A stretch of 64,000 nt of DNA from Lineolata rhizophorae. Lineage: Eukaryota > Ascomycota > Dothideomycetes > Lineolatales > Lineolataceae. A program made the translations under genes and the position numbers. Below, piece after piece: positions 12,401-24,000 of this stretch. The number at the start of each line of letters is the position of its first letter. Positions within the stretch are counted from its first letter, which is position 1. The DNA lies in contig MU001670.1 in NCBI GenBank assembly GCA_010093515.1, forward strand, positions 1,499,505 to 1,563,504, written 5' to 3'. The notes beneath the pieces were generated by a model. It did not search any database. It was not told the origin of the DNA and was given only the letters and a program-made list of their open reading frames with translations.

Positions 12401-13512
12401 CATAGCATTGCACGCTCCAAGGCCCACAAACACTTAGCCGCTGTCCTTCACTCAACCAATCCTTCCAGAACCCTTCTCGAAGCATTCTTCCACCACGCCC
12501 GACCCCGGCCTACATTTCAACCACAGCCGACCACGACCCCCCCACCACATCCCATCCAAGCACCCCTCCGTCCCGACTCCGGCTAGGCCTGAAGCGCGCC
12601 AATTAACCAGCCAAACAGCCCCCGCCGAGCCCGCCGCACGTAAGAAAGCAACCAGCCGCGCCGCGACCGACGGGCGTCCCAGGGCCGGGGCGGGGCCCGG
12701 GGAGCGCGACGCATCGTACGGGGACAAACGCTCTCCCCACCAACAACGGCCCCAGGCATCTCCCCGCCACGCAACCCGTCTCCAAGACGCGCCTCAGCCT
12801 TTGAGAAAGGCGGAGATAGGCACGACGAGGCATACGCAGCGCGGGCCGCGGCACGCACGCCGCGCCGCACGAAGCCGCGGCCAGCGCCCCGCCCAGCGGG
12901 AGCATTGCCAGGCCTCTAGCAGAACGCGGCGCGGCGCGAGCCCGGCAGGCCGCAGCAGAAGCCGCCCCACGGCGCTCGCGGCGGCAGTCCAGCCCGGCGT
13001 CTGAGCGCGGGCGTGCTACGCGCCCAGACGGCGCGGCCCCGGCACGTTCGCATGCCAGGCGCATGCAGCGTCGCCGGGGCGGATGGGCGCGGGGATGGGA
13101 AGCGGAGGACGGCGCAGGCTTCGTTGCGCGGGGACTGCGCTCGTGGAGCTGGCGTCTAGGATCCACGGCCCGTGGTTGGGCGAGGCCGCGGCGAGCCTAT
13201 GGGGAAGGAGGGCGGGGGGTCGCGAAACACGATAGCGGGGTCCCGCCCTCAAGGGCCTCGAACGCAAATAGGTCTTGAGCTTCCTCGTCGGTGGCACGGC
13301 GTTGCGCGAGCCCCGGGGGATGAATGACCGGAGCTTTCCGACGTCTCTCCCTGGTGCTCTCACCAAGATACCTACCCGGGTACATATAAAGACAGCGCTG
13401 AAAGCGGCAGAAGACGACGTCGGCCGCCCAGCATCCCGCACCCGCGTACCCAGTCCCCAAGCACGAATGACGACGCCTGCTCGCTCACATCCGCCGTTCC
13501 CACCTCGCCCCT
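9421..13512. other. Intergenic region between convergent facB and kti12
   Basis: No convincing gene. The first few hundred bases (T-rich, about 9480-9950) are probably facB 3' UTR. The GC-rich stretch 12450-13300 gives overlapping open frames on both strands rich in Arg, Pro and Ala, typical of non-coding GC-rich DNA. A 13-mer CCTACCCGGGTAC occurs at 10243-10255 and again at 13371-13383. Nothing else was recognised. Confidence 0.6.
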
Positions 13513-14866
13513 TCACTCCTCCCCGAAGACCCCATTCAAATACCCCACAAACGCCCTCTTCGCCCTGGCCCTCTCCCACCCCCCCCCTCCGCCCGGCCCC
13601 AACGCCGCCCTCTGCATGCCCACAAACGCCCTCCTCGCCCTCTGCATCTGCGCCACCGTCACCTCGCCCGCGACCGGCATCCTGACCGCCAACGCCCCCT
13701 CCCCGCCTTCCTCCTCCTCGTCGTCGGCTTCCCGCCCCCCCTTCCCCTTCTCCTTCTCCTTCCCCGCCCGCCCCTCCGCAACCCCCACCACCACCACCCC
13801 GCCCGTCTCCCCCACGTGCTCCGCCTGCCACGCCAGCACCGCCCTGCTCACGTCCGCGACGGCGCGCTCGAGCTCGAACAGCGCGTCGGGGGGCGCGGCG
13901 CGCGGCGCGACGGTGGCCGCGTTCGGCCTGACGGGCCGCGGCGGCGGCGGTCCGGCCCCCGCCGGGCCCCTTTTGGCGGGGGCGGACGAGGTGGACGAGG
14001 AGGCTGGAACGAGAGCGCTCCAGATGGCGTCGAGGGGCGGGGCCGCGTCCGAGGCGGGCACCGTGAAGAGCGGCGTGTCCCACCGGGCCAGCGAGGAGGG
14101 CTCCTCGTAGCGGTAGATGAGGTTGTCGAGGGTGGAGGGGGGGTAGGGGGGAGGTGGGGGTGGGGCGGATGCATTGGCGGAGGGGGGAGAGTCGGCGGGG
14201 ATGGTCGTGGGGGGTTCGGCGGAGGAGGGCGAAGGTGACATCGATGCGAGGCGCGCGTCGTTGTTTGCGCGACAAGTCGGGATCGGGGCGCCTACGTGGA
14301 TCTGTGTCGGGCGGCCGAGAAAGTCAGCCGCGGACCGTCCCATCACGTTGCCGTCCCTAATTGCCCCCACTTTCTCAACAACTGCCCGGCCGCATTATCG
14401 TTCCCTCAGCCCCACTTCAGAACTCACCACGCAGCTCGTCGACCGCACCGCCTTGGCCTCGCAGTACAACTGGTAGCGAAACCCCTTGATGTAGTTCATG
14501 CCGTCGGCGATGACGAAGTCGGTCGGCCCGAGCGCCCGCTTGACGGCCGAGTAGAAGGCGGCGCGCGCGTCCTTCTCCGTCTTGGCGGCGCCGTACGCCT
14601 CGCGCGAGACGCCGAGCGCCTCGTCGTTGATCAGGTGCACCCTGGCGGTCCGGAGCGCCGCCTTGGCGCTGGTCGAGGCGATGCGCTCGCCGAGGTAGGT
14701 CGCGATCTGGTGGGCGCGCGTCGTCTTGCCGGCGCAGGGGTAGCCGGTGAGGATGAGGAGCTGGGTGCGGGACGTTAGCGGAGCGGAGTGGAGCGGCGTG
14801 GAGTGGGTGGGAGAACGGGTTGTTGGGCGGGGGGTTTGGGGAAGCGGAGTAGGCACGTACGGGCAT
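13513..14866 (-). CDS. kti12: KTI12-type P-loop protein, Elongator-associated factor
   Basis: Three exons on the minus strand fit: 14861-14866 (ATGCCC), 14428-14760 and 13513-14301, giving 375 aa. Joining the 6-nt first exon yields MPLLILTGYPCAGKTTRAHQ, the canonical KTI12 start with a Walker A motif (G8-YPCAG-K14-T). Other family hallmarks are VHLINDEALG, FVIADGMNYIKGFRYQLYCEAKA and, in the last exon, NLIYRYEEPSSLARWDTPLF. KTI12 proteins resemble the seryl-tRNA(Sec) kinase PSTK and associate with Elongator, which modifies wobble uridines of tRNAs. Pro/Ser- and Glu/Lys-rich insertions lie in the last exon. The gene is convergent with facB. The first-exon assignment rests on the GTACGT donor directly after ATGCCC and the fit to the family. 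Confidence 0.88.
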
Positions 14867-17225
14867 GATGAAGGCGCGCGGAGAGAGGGGCGGGGCGGGG
14901 CGGGGGCAGTGGCGCGGCGGAGGGAGCCTTGGCGAGGTTTGCGAGGCGGATTTACTAGAGGTCAAGCCTTGGCTCAGGCGGGCCTCGTATAATCGACGAG
15001 TAGGTGGGGCAGTTAGATGGCAAGAAGATGCGCGCGGGCGGGCTGCGCGAGACGCGTCGGAGAGGAGTGCAGAGTGCAAGAAAAGGTTATCTCGCAATCT
15101 AATCTCACCGCGGACGCAAGCGGAGATGTCTCGGGGCAGGGCCGCCCGCGTACCCCGCATTCGAGGGTCCCGCGGAGTTTCCTCGGCCGCGACTGGCCCC
15201 TCCGGACTTCGAGATCGCTGCCGTACCAAGAACAAGCCAACAGGGCTCACAGGCATGGGGTGAGTGAGTCGCGGCTGCAATGAGGTCCTGGTCCGTCTCA
15301 AGTCTCGTCGAGCCGACCGGGGAATCGTTTCACGTACTCCGGAGCGACTCCGGGCCCTGTTTTGGCGGGATTGATGGGCCACGCAGAGCGAACAGCACAT
15401 GCACGCGCTCTAGACCTCCATGCTGCGCCTTTTTATGGCGAAACGCAGCGCGGCGTATGCAGGGTCGACAGACAGACCAAAAAAAAAAAGAAAAAAACAC
15501 GGTCAAGGAACAAAGCACAATCTAGGCTAGACAGTCGACAGCACACGACCGCCAGTCCCTCACGCAAAACCGCGTATGTATGTCCATAATAGGCTCTGAA
15601 ACCCCCCCAGACCCTTTCTCTCCGCACCAGGCTGATCCCCGACGGGGCACCACATGGGAGACAAGGGGCAGCGCACGCGGCTGCGCGCCGCCCGCGGGCG
15701 CGTAACGTGCGAGGGAACCGACCACTTAGCTGGTGCCTATGCACGTATGTATGGCCGCGCCGGGGGACTTGTCCCGTGGGGTGCGGCGGGGCGAAACGCC
15801 TCGTCGGGCGCGATGGCGAGGCGCCCGTTGGATGGATGGATGGGCCGCGGACGGACCGGAGGAGATGGGTATTAGGGCTCGGGGATGCATTGGTGTGGAT
15901 AGACTCGTCCTATCTGGGTGGATGGAGAGATGGGCTAGATGGCGCTGATGGGATAAGTCGCCGGGGACGTTGTCCCCAATCCCGTCCCGTCGTCCCTCTT
16001 CGCGACCTCTCGCGTGCGGCGTTGCACCCGTCGGCCAGCCTGCTTATTGGTAGCGCCCCGAAAAACGAGGGGGGTGGCCTCGATCACTACGAACGCGGGG
16101 GGACCTGCGTCTTCCTGGCTGCTTTGGTGGTACTGCTATTCCTCCCGCCGCCGCCGTGGACATCCACACGCTTCTCCTTTGTGATCGATGATCCCGTTTT
16201 GCCGCCGTCGCATCTGTCAGCCGCCTCAACTGGTCGGCGCCAGATTGCCTCCTTTGTAGCGTCTCGTCATTGTCCGCCTGCCTGCCTATTTATCCCCTGC
16301 GACGGAACCCTTTTCTCGTCTGCGCTTCTCTCTACCCGTTCTCGCCGGAAGAGCTGGACGGGGAGGCACTTGCTGCCCTGGCCCGATCTCGAGCCGAGGC
16401 CCAGCCATCGCCATCTGTCTTGTCCCGGTCGTCCGTCCCAGCTTTGGGCGGCTCACGGTGCCTCGCCCCAGTCCATTGCATACGTAGGTAGAACAAACGG
16501 GCCGGAGCCCAGGGTGGAAGGCCTCTTCCACTTGTGCGCCGCGACGCCCGCCACCAACCAACCAACCTTACCTTACCACGAACTCCGCCAACGCCGTGAT
16601 ATCACCGCGCGCCTGCACACGCGCCCAGATTTCGGCCCTTCTGCGGCGTCTCTGTTGTCCCCCGGTGCGATAGGTAACCTTTCTTTTTTCTTTTGCGGGA
16701 CACAGCCGTCTGCACAGTCGAACGACCACCGGGCACTTACCTCCTGCGGCTATCCCAACAGGCCAAGGCTTCTGCGAAAAGAAGAAAACATACATACCTA
16801 CACCGAGACGGAGCGACGACAACAATACCGACTGGGCGCATCCTTCGTCCGAACGCCGACGACGACATCTCCGCAGTCTTCCAGCGCTCCAGCGCAGACC
16901 CCAACTGCCGGCGCACCGTCCCGTCTCTCGTCGATTTGCTCGCCCTTCCCGCCATCAGCACCAGACCCGTGTCCACGCCGCGCCAAGGCGTGGAATTTAA
17001 ACCCCCCCGGGGTTACTCTCTTCCTGCCCACCTCTCCACACCTTCCCTCCATTTCTCACCCCTCCCCCCCGCCGCGAAAAAACCAACTCGACAACAAGCA
17101 GACAACCAAAGAGCAAAAGCCCTCCACTCGCCCCAGGCTAGCTACTCGCCGCCGCCCGCCCAGCCAGCAGCCAAATCCCGCCCCGCCCTGTCCCCGTCTC
17201 GCCTCGCTCGACCCACCCTCATCAC

Positions 17226-17270
17226 TTTATTTATTTATTCATTTATCTATTTATTTTATTCGTTTATTTT
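17226..17270. repeat. T/A-rich TTTA-type simple repeat
   Basis: Imperfect TTTA/TTTAT repetitions followed by T runs, directly before a GC-rich segment starting CCCCGGGCC. Likely part of the leader or promoter of the downstream gene. Confidence 0.7.
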
Positions 17271-17472
17271 TCCCCGGGCCGCGGGCGCGCGCTCGCTCAG
17301 CCCAGCCCAGCCCAAGCAAGCCCGGTCGCCAGCCGGCCGGCCAGCCAGCCAGCGACGCGACCGCATCCTCGGCGCCGCGAGCCGCGGGCCCCGAGGCTAC
17401 CGGGGACGCGCGCGACGCCCACGCCAGGCCTGCGCCGGTCGGTCTTGGGGCGGTTGGGGACATAGGGTTGGG

Positions 17473-17511
17473 GTGCGTGCGTGCGTGCGTGCGTAGGTAG
17501 GTAGGCAGGCA
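17473..17511. repeat. GTGC and TAGG/CAGG tetranucleotide microsatellites
   Basis: About five GTGC units run into three TAGG units and then two CAGG units. This is a compound microsatellite in the non-coding leader region. Confidence 0.8.
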
Positions 17512-17626
17512 GCGAGGTCGCGTTGCGGCTGGGGAAGGGAAGGGGGAGGGAAAGAAAGGAAAGGGTTGGGTTGTTTGTCTGGGTAGGTGGGCGAGGGTTC
17601 TGCGGCGGAGGACATAGGGCAGGGAC

Positions 17627-17628
<2 letters not shown>

Positions 17629-17659
<31 letters not shown>
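17629..17659. repeat. GA dinucleotide microsatellite, about 15 units
   Basis: Uninterrupted GA repeat about 500 bp upstream of the Gln/His-rich gene. GA tracts are common in fungal promoters and leaders; no function is shown here. Confidence 0.85.
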
Positions 17660-17662
<3 letters not shown>

Positions 17663-18160
17663 TGCGGTGGCGCGAGCGCGGCGTTTGATAGTGGGTTTGG
17701 TGTCGGGCGCCTGTTTGGTGCTCGGCTCGTGTGGCGGCTGCTCGCAGATATTTGGGGACGAAACGACGGAGGAAGGGCAAAGCAAGGACAAAGGAAGGAC
17801 AAAGGACGGAAAGACAGGACAAAGGGAGGACGGCACGGCAAACGGGCACGTGCGGCAGCGCAGAGAGAGAGGGCACATATTTGGAAGCGGCCCCCCCGCG
17901 CACTTGGCATCGTCCTCCTCCACGGCGCCTCGCTACCACCGCGAAGGCTCCGGGTCCGCGCAGCCGGTCGGCGGGAAGTCACGAGGCCCACGCCCACGCG
18001 CCTCCTCTCCCGGGCTCTTTCCCTCCTCCCCGTGCCTCCCCACGGAGCAGGCGCTGCCCACCCACGCACATCCCCAAGGAACATCCCGCTTCTCGGCCTC
18101 GCCGGGAAACCGCGACCGACGCGACGCGCCGCGCCCTCTCTTCCTTCCGCTTTCTCGCCG

Positions 18161-18388
18161 ATGGCCTCGCCCTTCCCCGCCCCCACCGCCGCCGCTCGCC
18201 CCTCGCTCTGCCCCTCCTTCTCCGACCGCCCGGCAATAGCAACACCGACAACAGCGACGACGACGGCATCGACGGCAAACACATCAGCATCCACGCCCCT
18301 CTTCCCCGCCGCGTACGCTTCCCCCTCGGCCTCCTCGCTCGACTCCTTCTCCAGCTCCGCCAGCGCCGGCTCCTCGGCCAGCCCGGCC

Positions 18389-18423
<35 letters not shown>

Positions 18424-19198
18424 TTGGACCTACAACCAAAGCCAGCAACTGTCGCCGGAAGAGGAGCTGCTCCGCGCGCGCATCATGCAGCAGGGCGCCG
18501 CGTTCCTCCGCGGCGCAGAACGCCCGGGCGAGCCGGGCGCCCACCACCAGCAGCACCAGCAGCACCAGCAAGGCGCCTGGCGGGCGGCGCACGACGCCCT
18601 CGTCGGGCCCGCCCCGCTGCCCAGCCCGGACGCGGACCCGGCCGCCGGCCCCGGCCCGGGGAGCTTCTTCGGCGGCGTCGACGCGCGCCTGCGCGCCCCG
18701 GCCGAGGCGCCCGGGCAGGACGCGCCGATGACGGGCGCGGCGGACGACGAGCCGGGCCGCGCGGCGGAGGAGGAGGAGGACGACGGCGGCGGCCACCCTC
18801 TCCGCCAGCTCCATGCCCACCACCACCACCACCACCACCACCACCACCCGCCGCTGCCGCACTCCCAGAGCGACTCGGCGCTGCTGCCGCCGCATCAGCG
18901 GCTGCAGCAGCTGCAGCAGCTACATCAGCAGCAGCAGGCGCACGCGCACCTGCTCTACCAGCGCCAGCACCAGCAGTACCAGCACCAGCAGTACGAGCCG
19001 CAGCAGCTGGACCAGATGGAGACGGCGCCGACGACGACGACGGTGACGACGGCCGCCTGGGCGCCGGACCGCGCCGGCGCCGGCGCCACCGCCGCCGAGA
19101 CGTCGGGCTTCCTGCGCGAGTTCGGGCTCGTGGCCGAGGCGGCGAAGCGCGCGCAGATGGCCGTTTTGGCGAGGGATCTCGAGGGGTGCGAGCTGTGA
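18161..19198 (+). CDS. Unknown protein rich in Gln, His, Ala and Ser
   Basis: A single-exon frame of 345 aa from ATG 18161, the first in-frame ATG (context CCGATGGC), to TGA. The N-terminal 90 residues are Ser/Ala/Thr-rich with a run of about ten Ala. A short ordered-looking block follows (SPEEELLRARIMQQGAAFLRG). After it come acidic stretches, a run of ten His, and Gln/Leu/His-rich segments (LQQLQQLHQQQQ). The C-terminus (SGFLREFGLVAEAAKRAQMA, then VLARDLEGCEL) is not low complexity and looks like a conserved helix. The family was not recognised; the composition resembles fungal transcriptional co-regulators, but this is only an impression. The stop codon lies 29 bp before an assembly gap, so a downstream exon hidden by the gap is unlikely but possible. 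Confidence 0.6.
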
Positions 19199-19227
19199 AG
19201 TTTTTTTTTCTTTTTTCTTTTCTTTTT

Positions 19228-19321
19228 NNNNNNNNNNNNNNNNNNNNNNNNNNNNNNNNNNNNNNNNNNNNNNNNNNNNNNNNNNNNNNNNNNNNNNNNN
19301 NNNNNNNNNNNNNNNNNNNNN
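19228..19321. other. Assembly gap (94 N)
   Basis: A run of 94 N, flanked by a T/C-rich homopolymer stretch on the left and a G/T-rich stretch on the right. Simple sequence on both sides probably broke the assembly. The true length is unknown. Confidence 0.99.
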
Positions 19322-21073
19322 GGGGTGTGGTTGCATGGGGGTTTTGGGCGTTTCTTTGGGTGGATTGGGTTTTGGATTTTGGGTCGTGTTTTGTGGGAGA
19401 GAGGGGTTGAGGGTTTTGGAGGGTTTTTTTTGCGTGAGAGAGGGCATAAGTTTCGCGGTTGGTCCGGCATTGGGTCTTGTCGCTTTTTGTTCGTTCTGGA
19501 CTCTTTGGGAAAGATGGCTTGTGCGGTTTGTTTTTGTTTGGTTGTCTCTCTAGGTGGCTCGAGTAATCTCACTTTTCGGCTCTCATATCCAGAAGTTTTT
19601 TTTCTTGTCATGGTCGGACCGTTAGTAGTGGGTGCGTATCTCTTAAGTCTTCTCTTCTCTTTCTTCTCTTCTCAACTCAACTCGTACCCGGAATCCACCG
19701 CGTACTTGTATCATTAGCGCCTACTATTTCGCCGTTTCTGTGTTCCTGTGCACATCATAACGGACAAGTAGTTTACCTTCTTTCCCTTCGTTCCCTTTCG
19801 CTTGGATCGATCCAAAGTCATAACTCCTTTTCCACTACTCTCCCTAGACTGCTTTTTTGGTTCCGGTTTACGTTATCGATGTTTCCGGCCGGGAATTGAA
19901 TGTAGAAAAGTTCTTCTGTTCCCGTGTGGCAGGCCTTTTTCCGATTTCGTGTTTTCGTGTATCGATGGTGTTGGACGCCCCGGTGATCAGGAGGAAGGAA
20001 AGAAAGAAGAGAGAAGGATAATAGAGCCTGTCAGGTATAGATTGATTCGCGGTAAAGAGATATATATGCACTGCAGTTTCGGTTCTTAGGCCGCTAACTC
20101 TCTGTATGGGAAAAGGCTATGGGATATAGAGACGGATACAGGTCGCACAAATACGCAATTGGCTACAGTTAGGGGCTTGACTGGTCTCGGTGCGTGATTA
20201 AGTAAAAGCGGAAGGAACTAATAGTCTGGAAATAAATGGATTCCTGCACATTCAAAGCTTCGCTCACTCTATACATCAATAAATCGTGTTAATTGAAGGG
20301 TGTCCAGATGACCACCGGGTATATCGCAAGCCTCTTTCCCATATTCACGGTGACACCGCGCGCCCAACCATACATTACTGATGCCATTTTATGTAGCCTC
20401 TTCTGTCCTAAGTTGTCTACCCGAATTTCTTCCTTGTACTACCTCTCCGGCAGCGTTTTCTGAGAGCACCCACTAAGAAAAGGAAAAGGAAAGGAAAAGG
20501 AAATGAAAAGCTATTTATATACAGCACAATAGTACAGAGTTCCTACCCCAATGGTCCTTGTAGCCCCCTATCTCGATGCCATTACCCTGAAGAACCGGGT
20601 GTTCGTGAGTACCCACGCGCCCAAAGACAAGAGAAAGCAAAGGTAGAACAAATGCTCCGTAACACGACTCTGTCTGGTCTTCACCTCAAGTCGTAGCAAC
20701 AATGATTCCTGCAAGGACCACCAGTCATTGCCGTCTTGCCCGCTGTCTCATTTCGCAGACGCTCGCCCAAGTCCACTCTATTCCCCCGTTCCGTTATGCC
20801 TCTGCTCTTTGTTCCGCCCTCCCCACCGACACGCCATGGATGACGATACTGGTATATTAATAACAGTGCCGCAGAAGAGATGCCCCGAAAGCAAAAAAAA
20901 AGAAAAGAAAACAGAACCGCAACGCAAAACTCGACGTAGGACAAGGCCAAAGCAAAAAAAAAAAAAAGGAGCAAGACAAACGCCGACCGCATGCCGTCCC
21001 TTACACTCTCGTCTCCCGAACCACAAACTTTTTAGCTTGCACTTCGAAAGCTCACCCAGAAAGTCCAAACGAC
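19322..21073. other. Intergenic region between convergent genes
   Basis: No coding frame recognised. It contains G/T-rich sequence after the gap, a purine tract of AAAGG-type units (about 20476-20510) and A homopolymers (about 20896-20970). It is probably made of 3' UTRs of the flanking convergent genes plus spacer. Confidence 0.6.
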
Positions 21074-24000
21074 TTACGCATCCCTCATGCCACCACCGCC
21101 ACCACTCCCGCCACTAACCCTCCTCCCGCCCTCTCCCTCGGCGCTCTCCTCCTCCTCGCTATCCTCGCCCTCCTCCCAGCCCACCAAGCGCCTCAACACT
21201 CTATTCTCCGTCCTGACCTCCCTCCAGCGCCTCTCCCACCCCGCGTTCCCCTCCTGCGCCTCGCGCATCGCGAGCCGGGCCCACTTGGCGACGCGGCCGA
21301 GGCCGGCCTGCCACTCGGCGTGCTCGACGCGCAGGTCGAGATTGGCCTGGCGCTCCTGCTCGAGCAGGCTGTGGTAGTGGGCGTGCGTGGCGAGCAGGGC
21401 CTGCGTGTGGGCGTGCGCGAAGGGGCGCAGCTTGTCCAGCGTCAGCGCGAGCGCGTTCTCGTAGTCGGCCACGAGCGACTGCAGGGCCGCGACGTGCGCG
21501 TGCATGGCGCCGAGGTCGCGCTGCGCCGTCGAGAGCTGCGCTTGGGTCGCGGCGAGCTCGGCTTGGACCGCGCGGGTCGGGGCTGCGATTCGACATGTTA
21601 GTGCCCATGCCTATCGGCGGCATATGTAAACAAAACGGGAGGAAAACTCACCACTACCTTCCCCATTAACCTGCCCGCTCCCCTGTGCCGGCCCACTGGC
21701 CCCACCAGTCAAAGCAGCCAGCCCTGGGATCGCTCCCACCGCCCCCGTCGGACTCACACCCTCCTCCCTCTGCCGCGCCTGCATCTGCGCCACGCTATTG
21801 ATGATGCTCTGCGTCTGCGCGCGGTTCTCCGCCAGCGCCTCGCTCAGCTGCTGCACCACACCCCACAAGTGATTCATGTCCGTCTGGTGGCCGGCGCTCG
21901 GGAGCCCGTTCATCATGCCCCCGCCGCCACCTCCACCGCCGGCGCCACCGCCCGCTCCCGCGCCAGGCGGCATGCCGCCCATGGCGCTGGGAGGCATGCC
22001 GCCGGACATGCCACCGCCGGCCATGCCGGCCATACCGCCGCCGAGACCGCCCATGCCGCCTCCGCCTCCGACGGGTCCGCCAGCGCCACCAATGCCGTTC
22101 GTTGCCGCGTGTCCGCCCGGCCCACCACCCGGCCCCGACGACGGCGTCGAAGGTGCCGCGCGGTTCGCCATGCCTCCCGGGCCGGAGCCAGGCGGGCCGC
22201 CGTGGTTGGGGCCCGTACCGGGGTTGCCGCCGCCGGCGGCATCGAGGAAGGAGAAGCTGTTCATGGAGTCGAGGTAGTTGTTGTAGGTGTGGAGGTAGGA
22301 GTCGGGATTGGACTGGGCGGCAGACCCTTCGGGAGCGACGAGCTCGGTCGAGTTCGGGCGCTTCCGACCACGGGGTAGAGTAAGGGAGCGCGTGTGCGGG
22401 TCAGCGCTGGCCGAGGAAGAAGAGGATGCTGTGGTGGTGCGCTGTTGTGGGTCTTGCGAAGAGCGGAAAGGCCCACTCTGCCCGGAGTATGTAGTCGACG
22501 GAAGCGTGAGTCCCTCGTCCGCCGCCTCTGTTCCACTGTTCTCCTTTTCCGCCTTTCCGGAGCCGACGTTCAGATACTCTGGCGAAATCCTCCTCCCCTT
22601 CTTCTTTGCCGCCAACCCTTGAAGCCGCTTGTGGTCGCCCTTGTCGCTACTATTCTCTCCCGTAGTCCGCACACTTGAGCCCGATAGTTTGGCTTTCGTA
22701 ATGTGTTCCGACGGCCACCCGCCCCGAACAGGCTCCTTCTTCTGCTGCTGCTTTGGCCACGGTGGCCCAGCAAAGTCCTTAACCGCGATGCCCGACGCGG
22801 ACAGCACAGAATTCAAGGAATCCGGTGTCTCCTCCGCCGCGGGCGCGTGCGCAGAATCCGCGAGCTGCAGCTGGTTTGTGCCGCCCCCGTTGATCTTACG
22901 CTGCTGGCACGAAACGTCGGCGAGGCTGGTGGTCGACTTGTTGCTGCCGGCGGCGTTTGCGGTCGACGACGAGGTACTATTGTTGACGCTGCCAGCGTTG
23001 TTGGCCGAGGCCGGGGATGCTGGCCCCAGCGCCGCGGCGGCATCGCGGCGAAACATCGCGCCGGGCGAATCACGGCGCGAGGGAGCGCGCTCGTCACCAC
23101 GCCGCTGCTGGGGGCCGCCGACCTGCGTACATTTCTCCTGGAAACGGGACGATGGGAGGCAAAAGGGGTTGCGCGATGCGGGATTGCTGTCGTGTGAAAG
23201 ATAGGACGGGGAAGATCTCGTTATGGTGACTCCGGCGTCGTCTCCATCCGAGCCCATTGCGTTCGAGAGCGACGATGCCGCCGCCGTCGGCATCCGCATC
23301 GCGCCGTTGTCCTCGCTCGGAGCGGTTCCCGGCCGTCGGGCGGTATCGGTCGAACCCGGCTCGATGGGGAGAACTGTCCTCGACGTCGACTGCTCCTCAG
23401 GGGAATCGCAATCGTTCGTTTCAACGGCAGCAGCGGCCGTCGCACCCCCCTTATTATGATCACCGTTTGCGTTGCACGGCATGGTGCCCACTTGTACCGC
23501 TTGTTGCTCCTGCGCCTCGCCGACGCGCCGCGCAACCGCGCGCTCCCGGCCGCTCTCACTGGTGCGCGAAGCGCCCTTGCTCTCGCCGCCGCCAGCGACG
23601 TCCGCACACGCAGCAGCCGTGTTGGAGACGGGCGGCTCCACGACTACCGCCACGTCGTCGTCTGCTGCGCCATCAAACGAGGAATAGTTCAACCTGCGTC
23701 TCGTTGGCGGCGACAGCGCCGGTGTCGGCGCGTCTGAGCCGGACTTTTTCTCATCGTCATCGTTGTGTTGTTCTTCGCCGCACTGCGGAACCAGTCCCGT
23801 GGGTGCAACGTCGGTTCTAATAGCCGCTGCGGTCTGGCCCGATGTTTGGTTCTGTCGCTGTCCCTGACTCAGGTGTTGATTCTTGTCCGCACTCTGGTTA
23901 TCATTGTCCCTCGATTCCAGGGATTGACGGTGCGCCTCTGCCAAACGCTTCAGCTCTCCCACATGCTGCCGGAAGCGCGCGACGCCCAGATTGAAGCTGC

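Larger units (their letters stand above)
14867..18160. other. Upstream region shared by kti12 and the Gln/His-rich gene; microsatellite-rich
   Basis: Long open frames on both strands (such as 15707-17500 +) have the composition of GC- and C-rich untranslated DNA, and one crosses simple repeats, so I treat them as non-coding. The block contains a T/A-rich tract (about 17226-17270), tetranucleotide repeats (17473-17511) and a GA run (17629-17659). It probably holds the promoter and a long 5' leader of the gene starting at 18161. An ATG cannot be extended upstream from 18161 in frame. Confidence 0.5.

Noticed and set aside
12452-13300. Several overlapping minus-strand open frames up to 187 codons
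   Set aside because: Composition follows local GC content and no conserved block is visible. Likely kti12 3' flank.
15707-17500. 597-codon plus-strand open frame
   Set aside because: It crosses simple repeats and C-rich leader DNA, has no domain-like segment and no ATG at its 5' border that looks used. Length is explained by low A+T content.
17251-18393. 380-codon minus-strand open frame
   Set aside because: Antisense to the Gln/His-rich gene and its microsatellites. SLSLSL repeats come from the GA run.
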